From positions 62,001-126,000 of the forward strand of contig NZ_JANZXB010000010.1 in the NCBI RefSeq assembly GCF_025371035.1: a stretch of DNA of 64,000 nucleotides, in the 5' to 3' direction. The translations under genes were made by a program, and so were the position numbers. Of this stretch, positions 55,641-64,000 are shown piece after piece (the first letter of the stretch is position 1; every line of letters begins with the position of its first letter). The stretch comes from Sphingomonas sp. LC-1 (GTDB lineage: Bacteria; Pseudomonadota; Alphaproteobacteria; Sphingomonadales; Sphingomonadaceae). The notes below the pieces were generated by a model. The model saw nothing but the letters and a program-made list of their open reading frames with translations. It ran no database searches and had not been told where the DNA came from.

Positions 55641-55678
55641 CCGCGCCGCTCCGTCACGGGGGCGGCGCGGTTCTTTTT
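55641..55678 (+). terminator. Intrinsic terminator of the TonB receptor at 52867
   Basis: A 12-bp GC-rich stem with one G-U pair (55641-55652 with 55659-55670) and a 6-base loop is followed by TTCTTTTT. A weaker 8-bp repeat (55606-55613 with 55624-55631) precedes it. Confidence 0.9.
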
Positions 55679-55732
55679 CGACAAGGATTGTCCCCGGATG
55701 CGGCGCCACCGGCTCTTCCTGGATAAGGCCGA

Positions 55733-56239
55733 ATGAACAGCCCCCTCGCCTGGGCGGTGGAGGGGCGCGACCGCCTGTTGACCTATGTCCGCAGGCGCAT
55801 TCGCGAGCCCGAACAGGCGGAGGATGTGGTGCAGGAATCGATCATGCGCGTGATCGAGCAGGAGCGGAAACAGGTGATCGAACAGCCGCTCGCCTATGCC
55901 TTTCGCGTCGCCGATTCGGTGATCTACAATCGCGGGCGACGCGGCGCGGCGGATCATGCGCCGGTCGATCCGGAACTGGCCTGCGCCCTGCCGCTGGCGG
56001 ACGAGGTGCTCGACTATCGCCAGCGCTTCGAACGGTTCCGCACCGCCCTGTCGCGCCTGCCCGCGCAACGCCGCGCGGTCTTTGTCGAACGCCATCTGGA
56101 GGGCAAGTCGCGCCAGCAGATCGCCGACGACATGAACATCAGCATCGAGGCGGTGAAGAAGCATCTGGTCCGCGCGATGATCGATCTGGACGGCTGCATC
56201 GACGATCTGCCGACACGCGGAGGCCGTCTGCATGACTGA
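55733..56239 (+). CDS. ECF sigma factor, FecI-like
   Basis: The 168-residue protein has sigma region 2 (LLTYVRRRIREPEQAEDVVQ, ESIMRVIEQERKQ) and region 4 (SRLPAQRRAVFVERHLEGKS, RQQIADDMNISIEAVKKHLV). It is an alternative sigma factor of the iron/nutrient-signalling ECF group. The ATG follows AAGG. It overlaps the FecR gene by 8 bases, so the sigma factor and its membrane partner are co-translated. It probably drives the receptor at 52867, which has a matching promoter candidate. Confidence 0.92.
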   Translation: MNSPLAWAVEGRDRLLTYVRRRIREPEQAEDVVQESIMRVIEQERKQVIEQPLAYAFRVADSVIYNRGRRGAADHAPVDPELACALPLADEVLDYRQRFERFRTALSRLPAQRRAVFVERHLEGKSRQQIADDMNISIEAVKKHLVRAMIDLDGCIDDLPTRGGRLHD

Positions 56240-57236
56240 TCGCGACGCGATGCTGGAAGAGGCCGCCGACTGGGCCGACCGTCTGGATGCCCTGTCGCCC
56301 GAGGCCCGAGGCGAACTTCACGCATGGCTGAACCGCTCGCCGGACCATCGCGCGGCCCTGGCGCGAATGGTCCGGCTGCTGGGCGATCCGGCGCTGTTCG
56401 ACACGGTCGAGCATTGGACGCGACAGACGGTGCCTTCCCCTGCTCCGTTCCATGTCCATCCGCGCCATCGGCCACGGCGTTGGAACGTCCTTGAGCGCCC
56501 CGGGGCCCGGCGGCGGGCCGTCGCTATTGCCGCCGCGCTGGCGGCCGTGATCGCCGCACCGCTGGTCTGGCATGTCGCAGCTTCCGACGACGCCCCGGTC
56601 GAGCGCATCTATGCCTCCGCCACCGGGCAGCAGAGGCAGGTGACGCTTCCCGATGGGTCGGACATGACGCTGGATGCATCCTCGCGCATCGCCATCGCCT
56701 TTTCGGATGGGAAACGCGACCTGACGCTGGAGCAGGGTGCGGCACGGTTCGAGGTTCGCCATGATGCCACCCGCCCCTTCTCTGTCTCGACGCCCGAGGG
56801 CCAGATGGTCGCGCTCGGCACCAGTTTCAGCGTCGATCGCGGCGCGGAGCATAGCGAATTGCGCGTGTTCCGGGGACGGGTCCGCCTGACGGTAGCGGGC
56901 CAGCCGGCGGTCGTCGTGACCGGCGGGCACTGGGCGGAGGCGGGCACTGGGCGAATCATCGTCCACGCTTTCGACACGTCCCGCTATCAGGGATGGCAGG
57001 ATCGCTGGCTGACCGGCGACCGGATCAGGCTGGGCGATGCCGTCACCCGGCTGAGCCGGTACAGCGCGCGCCCCATCATCCTGTCCGACCCGGCACTCGC
57101 GGATCAGACGTTCAACGGACGCTTCCGGCTGGACAGAACGGTCGAGAGCCTGACGCTGATCGGCGCGTTGTTCGATTTGTCGGTGAAGGATGACGGCAAA
57201 GCCCTTCACCTGACGGCGATGTCGTCTCGGCACTGA
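56232..57236 (+). CDS. FecR family anti-sigma / sigma regulator
   Basis: The 334-residue inner-membrane protein has a cytosolic N-terminal DUF4880-like domain (LEEAADWADRLDALSPEARG) that holds the sigma factor, and one membrane helix (VAIAAALAAVIAAPLVWHVA). A periplasmic FecR domain follows (ASATGQQRQVTLPDGSDMTL, GAARFEVRHDATRPFSV). It ends in an STN-like C-terminal domain (FNGRFRLDRTVESLTLIGAL) that may contact receptors. It pairs with the FecI-like sigma at 55733. No receptor with an STN domain is directly beside it; the nearest is at 49202. Confidence 0.9.
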   Translation: MTDRDAMLEEAADWADRLDALSPEARGELHAWLNRSPDHRAALARMVRLLGDPALFDTVEHWTRQTVPSPAPFHVHPRHRPRRWNVLERPGARRRAVAIAAALAAVIAAPLVWHVAASDDAPVERIYASATGQQRQVTLPDGSDMTLDASSRIAIAFSDGKRDLTLEQGAARFEVRHDATRPFSVSTPEGQMVALGTSFSVDRGAEHSELRVFRGRVRLTVAGQPAVVVTGGHWAEAGTGRIIVHAFDTSRYQGWQDRWLTGDRIRLGDAVTRLSRYSARPIILSDPALADQTFNGRFRLDRTVESLTLIGALFDLSVKDDGKALHLTAMSSRH

Positions 57237-57484
57237 CGCAACCGCCCAACATCGAACAGGCCAATTGGCCGAACCAATCTGGGTGATACCAATCGAGACT
57301 CAGCCGCTCCATTGTCCAACCGAATACAGTGCGTGGACCCAAGACACGTATAAAAACAAGCTCGTCAAACGCCTTACCGCCACCATGACAATAAATTCAC
57401 GATGATAACTAATTGTTTTATGACGGTTATTTTCGAATGCGTTTCGTCCTGACCAGTTTTCACGCGAAACGGATTGCCTTCCCG

Positions 57485-57563
57485 TTGACAGGCATGACCA
57501 TTCCATGTCACCGATAAGACCATAAGATTACAACACCGTGATGCAGAAAGAAATTTTCGGTCC
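57485..57563 (+). promoter_or_regulatory. Conserved regulatory block upstream of the TonB receptor at 57801
   Basis: This 79-base stretch aligns without gaps to 60762-60840, with 63 identical bases by my count. It starts with TTGACAGG, contains ATGTCACC and ATAAGACCATAA, and has two GACCA boxes exactly 22 bases apart (57496 and 57518). It lies about 240 bases before the receptor start. The rest of 57237-57800 shows no gene. A promoter plus operator is likely. Confidence 0.6.
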
Positions 57564-57800
57564 TTTCGGGTGATCCGTCGCACATGACTCACAGGTCGGG
57601 CGGCGGGCGCGACGATGGACTTCGGAAGGGTCTGCGCTCCGACGCAAGAGATGGGACGGTCGAGACCGGTCCGTGAACGACACCTCGTTCCGGCCGATGA
57701 CGCCCTCTGTCCTCCTGACGGTCGCCATGCCCCTTCCGGCACAGTCTCGGGGAAGCCCGGCGCGATGAGCCCGCGCCAGGATCAGAGGGAGGGAATGAGC

Positions 57801-60587
57801 ATGACTATGTCACCGCGCAAGGGCGTATCGCGTCTGGGTCGCAAGCGACTGCTTCAGACCACAGCGTTCACCGCAGCCTGGATGGCTTCGGCCATGATCA
57901 CCGCACCGGGCTGGGCGCAGACGGCCACCACCGGCACGGCAGGGGCAAGCGTCACCGCCGTCGCAGCCGATACCGGGCAGGCGACGCCGCAAGCCGATAC
58001 CGCCGGGGATGCCAGCCAGGACGAGATCACCGTCACCGGCTATCGCCAGAGCATCGCCTCCGCCCTCGCCGCCAAGCGCAACGACATCCGCATCACCGAC
58101 GGCATCTCGTCGGAGGATATCGGCAAATTCCCCGCCCAGAACGTAACCGAGGCGATCCAGCGTATCGCGGGCGTCCAGATGTCCAACATCAACGGACGCG
58201 GCTCGACGATCAGCATCCGTGGCCTGGGGCCGCAATATGCGCGCACCACGATCAACGGCCAGACCTTCGCCAGCGCCGACTTCAAGGATGGCTTCCGCTA
58301 CGACATCATCCAGACCGATCTGGCCAGCGCGATCCAGGTCATCAAGTCGCCCACTGCCGACATGGACACGGGCGGCCTGGCGGGCACGGTCAACATCGAT
58401 ACGGTCAAGCCGCTCGCCTATAAGGGCCCCAGCTTCATCGCGGGGATGAAGGGCTATTATTCCGACTTTCGCGGCGACGTCACGCCCAAGGTCAATGCCG
58501 CCTATATCAAACGGTTCGCGAATGACACGATCGGCGTCATGCTGGACGTCGGCTATCAGAAGCTGAAGGATCGCGGCGACTATCTGTTCATAAAGAACTG
58601 GTATCAGCCGGGCGCCGTGGCGGGCGCGCCGGACGTGCAGGTGCCGGGCAATCTGCGCTATCGCCGGATCGACCGCGACACCGAACAGCTAATGGGCAGC
58701 GGCGCGATCCAATGGAAGCCGCAGGACAATTTCGAGGTGCTGCTCCAGGGCGAATATTCGCGTGACCATACCCGTTACGACACCCGCCAGATGGTCTTCG
58801 GCCGCTGGGCCGCCTCGGCGGTGAAGGTCAACAGCTCGGCCAACGGCGTCGCGAACAACATCTCGATCAGCAATTTTAACGTCGACAACAACGACCAGCC
58901 CGAACTGCGCAAGCTCCAGACCCAGGCCTATACCGGCACGGTCAGCTGGAGCCCGACCGACACCACCCATATCCGCGCGATCGGCCATTATACCCAGGGC
59001 GATGCCAAGCTGTACGAATGGGCGACGATCGACGAGGTGCGCTTCGCGAATGGCGGCACGCTCGACATCTCTGATCCGTTCAACGTCAAGTGGAACACCG
59101 CCAGCCTGACCGACGGCTCGATCTACAATATGGGCAACCGCACCTGGTATGCCTTTGTCGACGGTGCGACGCATATCCAGTCAGCCCGCGACCGCGCGGT
59201 GCAGACCGACCTGACCCAGGACCTCGACTGGCACGGGATCAAGGCGCTGGTGTTAGGCGCGAAATATCATCACGAAAGCTTCGACACCAAGGCCTATCGC
59301 CACGACCGCGACGCCGATGTCAGCGATCCCGTCACCTACCCCGAATATGCCTGGATTCCCGACCTGTCGAAGACGGGCGTGCTGGTGAACAACTTCTTGA
59401 ACGGCTCGATGTCGATCCCGCACAGCTTCCTGTCGGTCAACGCGCCGCTGTGGCAGCAGATCCTGCGCGACAAGGGAATCAGCGTACCCGACACGCCCGA
59501 CTGGCCCAATACCTATAAGGTCGACCGCTATATCCCGGCGGTCTATGCAATGGCCAATATCGACGGCACGCTGTTCGACCTGCCGGTGCGCGGCAATGTC
59601 GGCGTGCGATACGAACATACGCACCAGAACGTCACCAGCAGCCTGACCAACGGCACCGGCAGCGACGCGACGCTGCTGGGGCAGCAGCATGTCGTGCAGG
59701 ATTATGGCAATGTCCTGCCCAGCGCCAGCTTCGCACTGGACCTGACGCCGCGCCTGGTCGCGCGCATCGCCGCGGCCAAGGTGCTGGTCCGCCCGCTGCT
59801 CAACAGCCAGACGCAGATGGCCGACACCATCACCCGCGTCACCACCAGCCTGCGACCCAGTGTCTCGGTGGCGCAAGGGGAAAGCCGGTTGAAGCCGCTG
59901 ACCGCCAACCAGTTGGACCTCAGCCTCGAATTCTACCACGGCAAGGGCAACTCGATCAGCGTCGCGGGCTTCTACAAGGCGGTGAAGAACGGCACCTTCA
60001 CGCAATTCTACTGCCCGTCCTCCTATGACGGCGTGGCGCTGAACGGCGTGGTCAGCGACTGCCAGTCGGCGGATTTGAAGACCGATTACAGCTTCAGCCG
60101 GGTGCTGAACGACGACCGCGTCATCCATATCAAGGGCCTGGAATTCTCCGCCTCGGAGAATTTCGACATGATCCTGCCCGTGAAGGGGTTCGGCGCGGTC
60201 GGCAACGTGACGGTGGTCGACACCGATGCGAGCGCGATCGGCACCGGCTTCAACCTGCGCGATCTGTCCAAGCTGACCTGGAACCTGACGCCATACTGGG
60301 AAAACGAGATGTTCAGCGTCCGCCTGTCGGTCAATCACCGCAGTTCCTATGTCCAGGATGCGGCGTCGAGCTTCTTCGTCAATAGCGGCCTTACCCATGT
60401 GGTGCGCCCGCGCACCCAGATGGATCTGGCGCTGGGTTTCAACCCGGCCAGCTACATCAGCTTCACGGGCGGCATCATCAACCTGAACAACACCCATGAA
60501 GACGCCTACCAGACCAACGCCGATACCTTCCAGCTCGCGAGCAGGACGGGTCGCACCTTCTATTTGTCGGCGTCGACACGCTTCTGA
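57801..60587 (+). CDS. TonB-dependent receptor, paralogue A
   Basis: The 928-residue receptor has a long signal region (MTMSPRKGVSRLGRKRLLQT to GWAQ), a TonB box-like DEITVTGYRQSIASAL, a plug with DIGKFPAQNVTEAIQRIAGV and ISIRGLGPQYARTTINGQTF, and a barrel ending in FYLSASTRF. It is the TIGR01782-like type common in sphingomonads and Caulobacter for carbohydrate uptake. The ATG at 57801 has GAGGGAGGGA six bases upstream; the ATG at 57795 is too close to it. It is closely related to the receptor at 61062 and shares its upstream block. Confidence 0.93.
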   Translation: MTMSPRKGVSRLGRKRLLQTTAFTAAWMASAMITAPGWAQTATTGTAGASVTAVAADTGQATPQADTAGDASQDEITVTGYRQSIASALAAKRNDIRITDGISSEDIGKFPAQNVTEAIQRIAGVQMSNINGRGSTISIRGLGPQYARTTINGQTFASADFKDGFRYDIIQTDLASAIQVIKSPTADMDTGGLAGTVNIDTVKPLAYKGPSFIAGMKGYYSDFRGDVTPKVNAAYIKRFANDTIGVMLDVGYQKLKDRGDYLFIKNWYQPGAVAGAPDVQVPGNLRYRRIDRDTEQLMGSGAIQWKPQDNFEVLLQGEYSRDHTRYDTRQMVFGRWAASAVKVNSSANGVANNISISNFNVDNNDQPELRKLQTQAYTGTVSWSPTDTTHIRAIGHYTQGDAKLYEWATIDEVRFANGGTLDISDPFNVKWNTASLTDGSIYNMGNRTWYAFVDGATHIQSARDRAVQTDLTQDLDWHGIKALVLGAKYHHESFDTKAYRHDRDADVSDPVTYPEYAWIPDLSKTGVLVNNFLNGSMSIPHSFLSVNAPLWQQILRDKGISVPDTPDWPNTYKVDRYIPAVYAMANIDGTLFDLPVRGNVGVRYEHTHQNVTSSLTNGTGSDATLLGQQHVVQDYGNVLPSASFALDLTPRLVARIAAAKVLVRPLLNSQTQMADTITRVTTSLRPSVSVAQGESRLKPLTANQLDLSLEFYHGKGNSISVAGFYKAVKNGTFTQFYCPSSYDGVALNGVVSDCQSADLKTDYSFSRVLNDDRVIHIKGLEFSASENFDMILPVKGFGAVGNVTVVDTDASAIGTGFNLRDLSKLTWNLTPYWENEMFSVRLSVNHRSSYVQDAASSFFVNSGLTHVVRPRTQMDLALGFNPASYISFTGGIINLNNTHEDAYQTNADTFQLASRTGRTFYLSASTRF

Positions 60588-60601
60588 CCTCCCCCACGCA
60601 A

Positions 60602-60636
60602 GGGCGGATCGCCATGTGTCGATCCGCCCACCTTTT
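60602..60636 (+). terminator. Terminator hairpin 1 after TonB receptor paralogue A
   Basis: A perfect 10-bp stem (60602-60611 with 60620-60629) with an 8-base loop is followed by ACCTTTT. The arm GGGCGGATCG is shared with the terminator after the second paralogue. Confidence 0.8.
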
Positions 60637-60643
60637 CCAATCG

Positions 60644-60667
60644 AAAGCCGCCGGAAGGCGGCGTTTT
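60644..60667 (+). terminator. Terminator hairpin 2 after TonB receptor paralogue A
   Basis: A GCCGCC-GGAA-GGCGGC stem-loop (60647-60662) is followed by GTTTTC. It lies just downstream of the first hairpin and may act as a second stop. Confidence 0.7.
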
Positions 60668-60761
60668 CGTATCAAGCCGCCCGCTAACCAAATGATTTTC
60701 AGGGCCTTTTAGGCTTGCAATTACGCGCCCACATTTTTGACCAATTGCCGCTTCGCAGCCG

Positions 60762-60840
60762 TTGACAGGTCAGACCACTTCATGTCACCAATAAGACCAT
60801 AACATGACATAATCGCGATGCAGGAAGACGTTTTCGATCC
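60762..60840 (+). promoter_or_regulatory. Conserved regulatory block upstream of the TonB receptor at 61062
   Basis: This is the second copy of the 79-base block described at 57485-57563. It has the same TTGACAGG start, the same ATGTCACC and ATAAGACCATAA core, and GACCA boxes 22 bases apart (60773 and 60795). It lies about 220 bases before the receptor ATG. Sequences between block and start are not conserved between the two genes. The rest of the 60588-61061 gap shows no gene. Confidence 0.6.
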
Positions 60841-61061
60841 ATCGGCGGCGCCGGGACGACTCCGAAAAGGAGCGCTGGCCGTGTCGATGATCGGGGAAAA
60901 GTGACGCGGTTCGACGCAGCACAGAGTCCGGTTCGGTGGGCTTGGGCACGGCTTGGCCGTCCCGGCCAACGGTGGTCGCTGGCCCGCATCGGATGCGCGT
61001 CGCTCGATCGGGGCATCGCCCGGCGCCTTATGTCGGCGCCGGGCGAATTGGGGGGAAGATC

Positions 61062-63803
61062 ATGACTATTTCGCAGCGAAACGACGAACGACGCCTGACG
61101 CGCACGGCCTTGCTTCATACGGTGGCCTGGATGGCAGCGGTGGCGGGGGCCACCCCGGCCCTGGCGCAAACAGCACCTGCCGCCGATGCGGCACAGGCGG
61201 CACCCGACGCGGCAGCCGATGCGAGCCAGGGTGAAATCACCGTCACCGGTTTCCGTCAGAGCCTGGCCTCCGCCCTTGCCGCGAAGCGCAAGGATATACG
61301 GGTCAGCGACGGCATTTCCGCCGAGGACATCGGCAAGTTTCCCGCCCAGAACATCACCGAATCCATCCAGCGCATCTCCGGCGTGCAGATGCAGAATATC
61401 AACGGTCGCGGTGCGACGATCAGCATCCGGGGCCTGGGCCCGCAATATGCCCTGACCACGATCAACGGCCAGACGTTCAAAAGCGCCGATTTCACCGACG
61501 GCTTCCGCTACGACATCATCCAGACCGAACTCGCCAATGCGGTTCAGGTCATCAAGTCGCCGACCGCTGACATGGACAGCGGCGGCCTGTCCGGCACGGT
61601 CAACATCAATACGCTCAAGCCACTCGACTATGCGACGCGCAAAGTGGTGCTGTCGGCCAAGGCGCAGAATTCGGAATATGCGGGGCGCACGATCACCCCG
61701 AAGTTCGGTGCCAGCTATGTCGACCAGTTCGCGGGCGGGACGCTCGGCGTCTATCTGAACGTCGGCTACCAGAAGCTGAAGGACCGCGCCGACTATCTGT
61801 TCCAGGATCGCTGGGCGACGCAGAGCATCAACGGTGCGACGATCGCCGTACCGCGTCGTCCCCGCTATCGCCGCATCGACCGTTCGATCGACCAGATCAT
61901 GGGTAGCGGCGGGGTCCAGTGGCGCCCCAACGACCAGTGGGAGGTGGACGCCAACGCCATCTATGCACGCGACGATACGCGTTATGACGTCAACCAGCAG
62001 GTGTTCCTGTTCAACACCGCGCGGTTGACCGCCGCCAGCATCGCCAACGGCGCGTCGATGGTCACCACCGCGACCAACTTCACCCTGGAAAATAACCGCC
62101 AGGAGGAAAGCCGCAAACTGTCGAGCCAGGGCTATACGCTGAGCGCCAAGTGGAAGGGCGAGGATGGCTGGACCGCGCGCGCCGTCGGCAATTTCACGCG
62201 GGGTCATGCCTATTCGCGTGAGGATGCCGCCATCCTGGGCGTCACCATTCCATCGGCGACGCTCGACATCACCAATCCGTTCAACGTCAAATATAGTGTG
62301 GCGGCGAACCTGAGCGATCCGTCGCTCTACAATCGCTCGACGCTGGTGCGAAACGAGTTTCCGGTGGGCGCGACGCGGAACACGACCGGCAAGGAAGTCT
62401 CCGGTCAGGGCGATGTGACGAAGGACGTAGCACTGGGCCCCATTTCGCAATTCGCGGTGGGCGCGAAATACCGGCACGAAAGCTTCGTGCGCAATGTCGG
62501 TCGTCACGATCTGGCCTCGCTCGCCAATCGGCCCGGTGCGACCGCGACCGTCTTCCCCGCGCTATCGAGCAGCGGCTACGGGGTCGGCGGCTTCCTCGAC
62601 GGCATGGGCGGCATCCCGACCGCCTGGATCGCGCCCGACATTGGCGCGTACAAACAGGCCCTGTCTGCGGCCGGGATCAGCGTCCCCGACCTGCCCGCAC
62701 CGGAGTCGAGCTATAGGGTCGATCGCTATATCCCGGCGGTCTATGCGATGGCGAATATCGAAACGACGCTGTTCAACGCGCCGTTGCGCGGCAATTTCGG
62801 CGTTCGCTACGAACACACCAAGCAGGTGGTGAAGGGCAATATCACCGCACCGCGCAGCGGGTCCTATACCAACGTCACCAACAAGATCGGCGACTACACC
62901 GCGCGCCAGGATTACCAGAACGTCCTGCCCAGCCTGAACCTAGTGCTGGAGCCCACGTCCAAGCTGCAACTGCGCTTCGCCGCCGCCAAGGTGCTGGTCC
63001 GCCCGATCCTGGACGCCAATACCTCGATGGCGCAGACGACCTCCTCGGTGGCGAACACCTTCCCCGCCGGGACCAACACCGTCACCGTCGATCTGGGCCA
63101 GGCCGGGCTGAAGCCGCTGACCGCCGATCAGATCGATCTGGGCGCCGAATGGTATTACGGCACCGCCAGCGCGATTTCGGTCAACGGCTTCTACAAATGG
63201 GTGATGAACGGCACCTTCTCCTCGCTGGTCTGTCCGGCGTCGTTCCGGGGGACCGCGCTGAACCGCGCCTCGAGCGGCGACTGCGTCGATGCCTCGGGCA
63301 ATATCTACAACGTCACCCAGACGTCGAACGACCCGCGCATCATCCGCATCCGCGGCGTCGAATTCAGCTGGAACCAGTCGCTGGACCGCATCCTGCCGGT
63401 CGATGGGTTCGGCTTCATGGCCAACTATACCCGTGTGATTCCGACCCAGGTGGCGATCGGCACGGGTTTCACGGTGCGCAACCTTTCGAAGAACACGGTC
63501 AACGTCACGCCCTATTGGGAAAACCGCCACTTCAGCCTGCGGTTGTCGGCCAATTATCGCAGTTCCTATGTCCAGAACGGGGCGGACAGCTTCTTCGCGA
63601 CCGAAGGGCATACGGTACGCGGCCGGACCCAATTCGATCTGAGCGCGGGCTATACCCCCAATGAGACGCTGAGCTTCGCGGCGGGAATCATCAACCTGAA
63701 CAACAGCCGCGAACAGGCCTATTACAACAACAATCCGGCGATCTGGCAGGAGACGAGCTTCTATGGTCGCTCCTTCTACCTGTCGGTGTCGACCCGGTTC
63801 TGA
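61062..63803 (+). CDS. TonB-dependent receptor, paralogue B
   Basis: The 913-residue receptor has a signal peptide ending at TPALAQ, a TonB box-like GEITVTGFRQSLASAL, a plug nearly matching paralogue A (DIGKFPAQNITESIQRISGV, ISIRGLGPQYALTTINGQTF) and a barrel ending in FYLSVSTRF. The ATG at 61062 follows GGGGGGAAG. The two receptors look like a tandem duplication that has since diverged, most strongly in the extracellular loop regions. The substrate is unknown. A secreted protein gene follows. Confidence 0.94.
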   Translation: MTISQRNDERRLTRTALLHTVAWMAAVAGATPALAQTAPAADAAQAAPDAAADASQGEITVTGFRQSLASALAAKRKDIRVSDGISAEDIGKFPAQNITESIQRISGVQMQNINGRGATISIRGLGPQYALTTINGQTFKSADFTDGFRYDIIQTELANAVQVIKSPTADMDSGGLSGTVNINTLKPLDYATRKVVLSAKAQNSEYAGRTITPKFGASYVDQFAGGTLGVYLNVGYQKLKDRADYLFQDRWATQSINGATIAVPRRPRYRRIDRSIDQIMGSGGVQWRPNDQWEVDANAIYARDDTRYDVNQQVFLFNTARLTAASIANGASMVTTATNFTLENNRQEESRKLSSQGYTLSAKWKGEDGWTARAVGNFTRGHAYSREDAAILGVTIPSATLDITNPFNVKYSVAANLSDPSLYNRSTLVRNEFPVGATRNTTGKEVSGQGDVTKDVALGPISQFAVGAKYRHESFVRNVGRHDLASLANRPGATATVFPALSSSGYGVGGFLDGMGGIPTAWIAPDIGAYKQALSAAGISVPDLPAPESSYRVDRYIPAVYAMANIETTLFNAPLRGNFGVRYEHTKQVVKGNITAPRSGSYTNVTNKIGDYTARQDYQNVLPSLNLVLEPTSKLQLRFAAAKVLVRPILDANTSMAQTTSSVANTFPAGTNTVTVDLGQAGLKPLTADQIDLGAEWYYGTASAISVNGFYKWVMNGTFSSLVCPASFRGTALNRASSGDCVDASGNIYNVTQTSNDPRIIRIRGVEFSWNQSLDRILPVDGFGFMANYTRVIPTQVAIGTGFTVRNLSKNTVNVTPYWENRHFSLRLSANYRSSYVQNGADSFFATEGHTVRGRTQFDLSAGYTPNETLSFAAGIINLNNSREQAYYNNNPAIWQETSFYGRSFYLSVSTRF

Positions 63804-63814
63804 TCGTTCCGGTC

Positions 63815-63856
63815 GAAGGGCGGATCGCCGTGCGGGTCGGTTCGCCCTTCCTTTTT
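63815..63856 (+). terminator. Terminator after TonB receptor paralogue B
   Basis: A stem of 13 pairs, including two G-U pairs (63815-63827 with 63838-63850), is followed by CTTTTT. It would separate the receptor from the next gene. Confidence 0.88.
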
Positions 63857-63882
63857 GGGGATTTGCCAAGGACAATGCCGTG

Positions 63883-64000
63883 ATGACCTCTCCCAAAGCG
63901 CTCGGCCTGATCGGCACCCTGTTCCTGGCCGCGCCCGTCGCCCATGCCCAGAGCGATCAGGGGCAGGCCGCGCGCGCCGCGCTTCAACGGCTGGGCGTGC
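63883..64000 (+). CDS. Secreted protein, 5' part only
   Basis: The frame opens with ATG at 63883 (a GTG at 63880 is also in frame) after AAGGA, and runs off the window edge. The 39 visible residues start MTSPKALGLIGTLFLAAPVA and give a signal peptide cut near AHA-Q, followed by SDQGQAARAALQRLGV. The product cannot be named from this. Its place after two TonB receptors suggests a periplasmic enzyme acting on the imported substrate, which is inference. Confidence 0.6.
   Translation, partial: MTSPKALGLIGTLFLAAPVAHAQSDQGQAARAALQRLGV

Overview
The window looks like chromosomal DNA of a GC-rich alphaproteobacterium of the Sphingomonadaceae (Sphingomonas-like). The grounds are the many large TonB-dependent receptors of the Caulobacter/Sphingomonas type, the gene order valS / PopZ-like / tolC / pcm, and a translation-envelope cluster (rpsB to fabZ) that lacks the LPS gene lpxD, as expected in a lineage that uses glycosphingolipids in place of LPS. 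All calls come from reading the sequence; no database search was run.

Region 1 (1-18.0 kb) is mostly housekeeping. It opens with the tail of a ThuA-like protein, then L-serine dehydratase (sdaA), L31 (rpmE), and a long minus-strand run rpsB-tsf-pyrH-frr-uppS-cdsA-dxr-rseP-bamA-skp-fabZ in which most neighbours overlap by 1-4 nt. Upstream are a small membrane protein, pssA-psd (phosphatidylethanolamine synthesis) and, divergently, icd with a strong terminator. A lone, lower-GC endolysin-like gene follows.

Region 2 (18.0-30.8 kb) has a lipoprotein cytochrome c, a Kef-type antiporter, valS, a LOV (blue-light) hybrid histidine kinase, a PopZ-like gene, tolC, pcm, a small low-GC membrane protein, tRNA-Cys(GCA) and an M61 peptidase.

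Region 3 (30.8-44.3 kb) is signalling and export. A short LOV protein, a CheB-CheR-PAS-HWE kinase and a single-domain response regulator form an overlapping operon. Convergent to it is a tripartite ABC export operon (adaptor, ATPase, GIN-domain protein, FtsX-type permease, TolC-like channel), divergent from an NtrC-like regulator and its histidine kinase. Two adjacent perfect inverted repeats lie at the divergent junction. Both LOV genes are preceded by GGAAC-N17/18-GTT, resembling promoters of the alphaproteobacterial general-stress sigma factor EcfG.

Region 4 (44.3-64 kb) is accessory nutrient scavenging: two overlapping GH43 glycosidases, a GntR/FCD regulator, a receptor with an N-terminal STN signalling domain, a class A acid phosphatase whose motif-3 Asp is Ala, a second receptor preceded by a FecI-type promoter candidate, a FecI-like sigma and FecR pair, and two paralogous receptors that share a 79-nt upstream block (about 80% identical, ungapped). 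The window ends inside a secreted protein gene.

The most interesting items are the LOV / CheB-CheR-HWE / regulator operon with its stress-type promoter, the GIN-containing ABC exporter with palindromic operators, the FecI-type promoter in front of an STN-less receptor, and the conserved leader block of the twin receptors.
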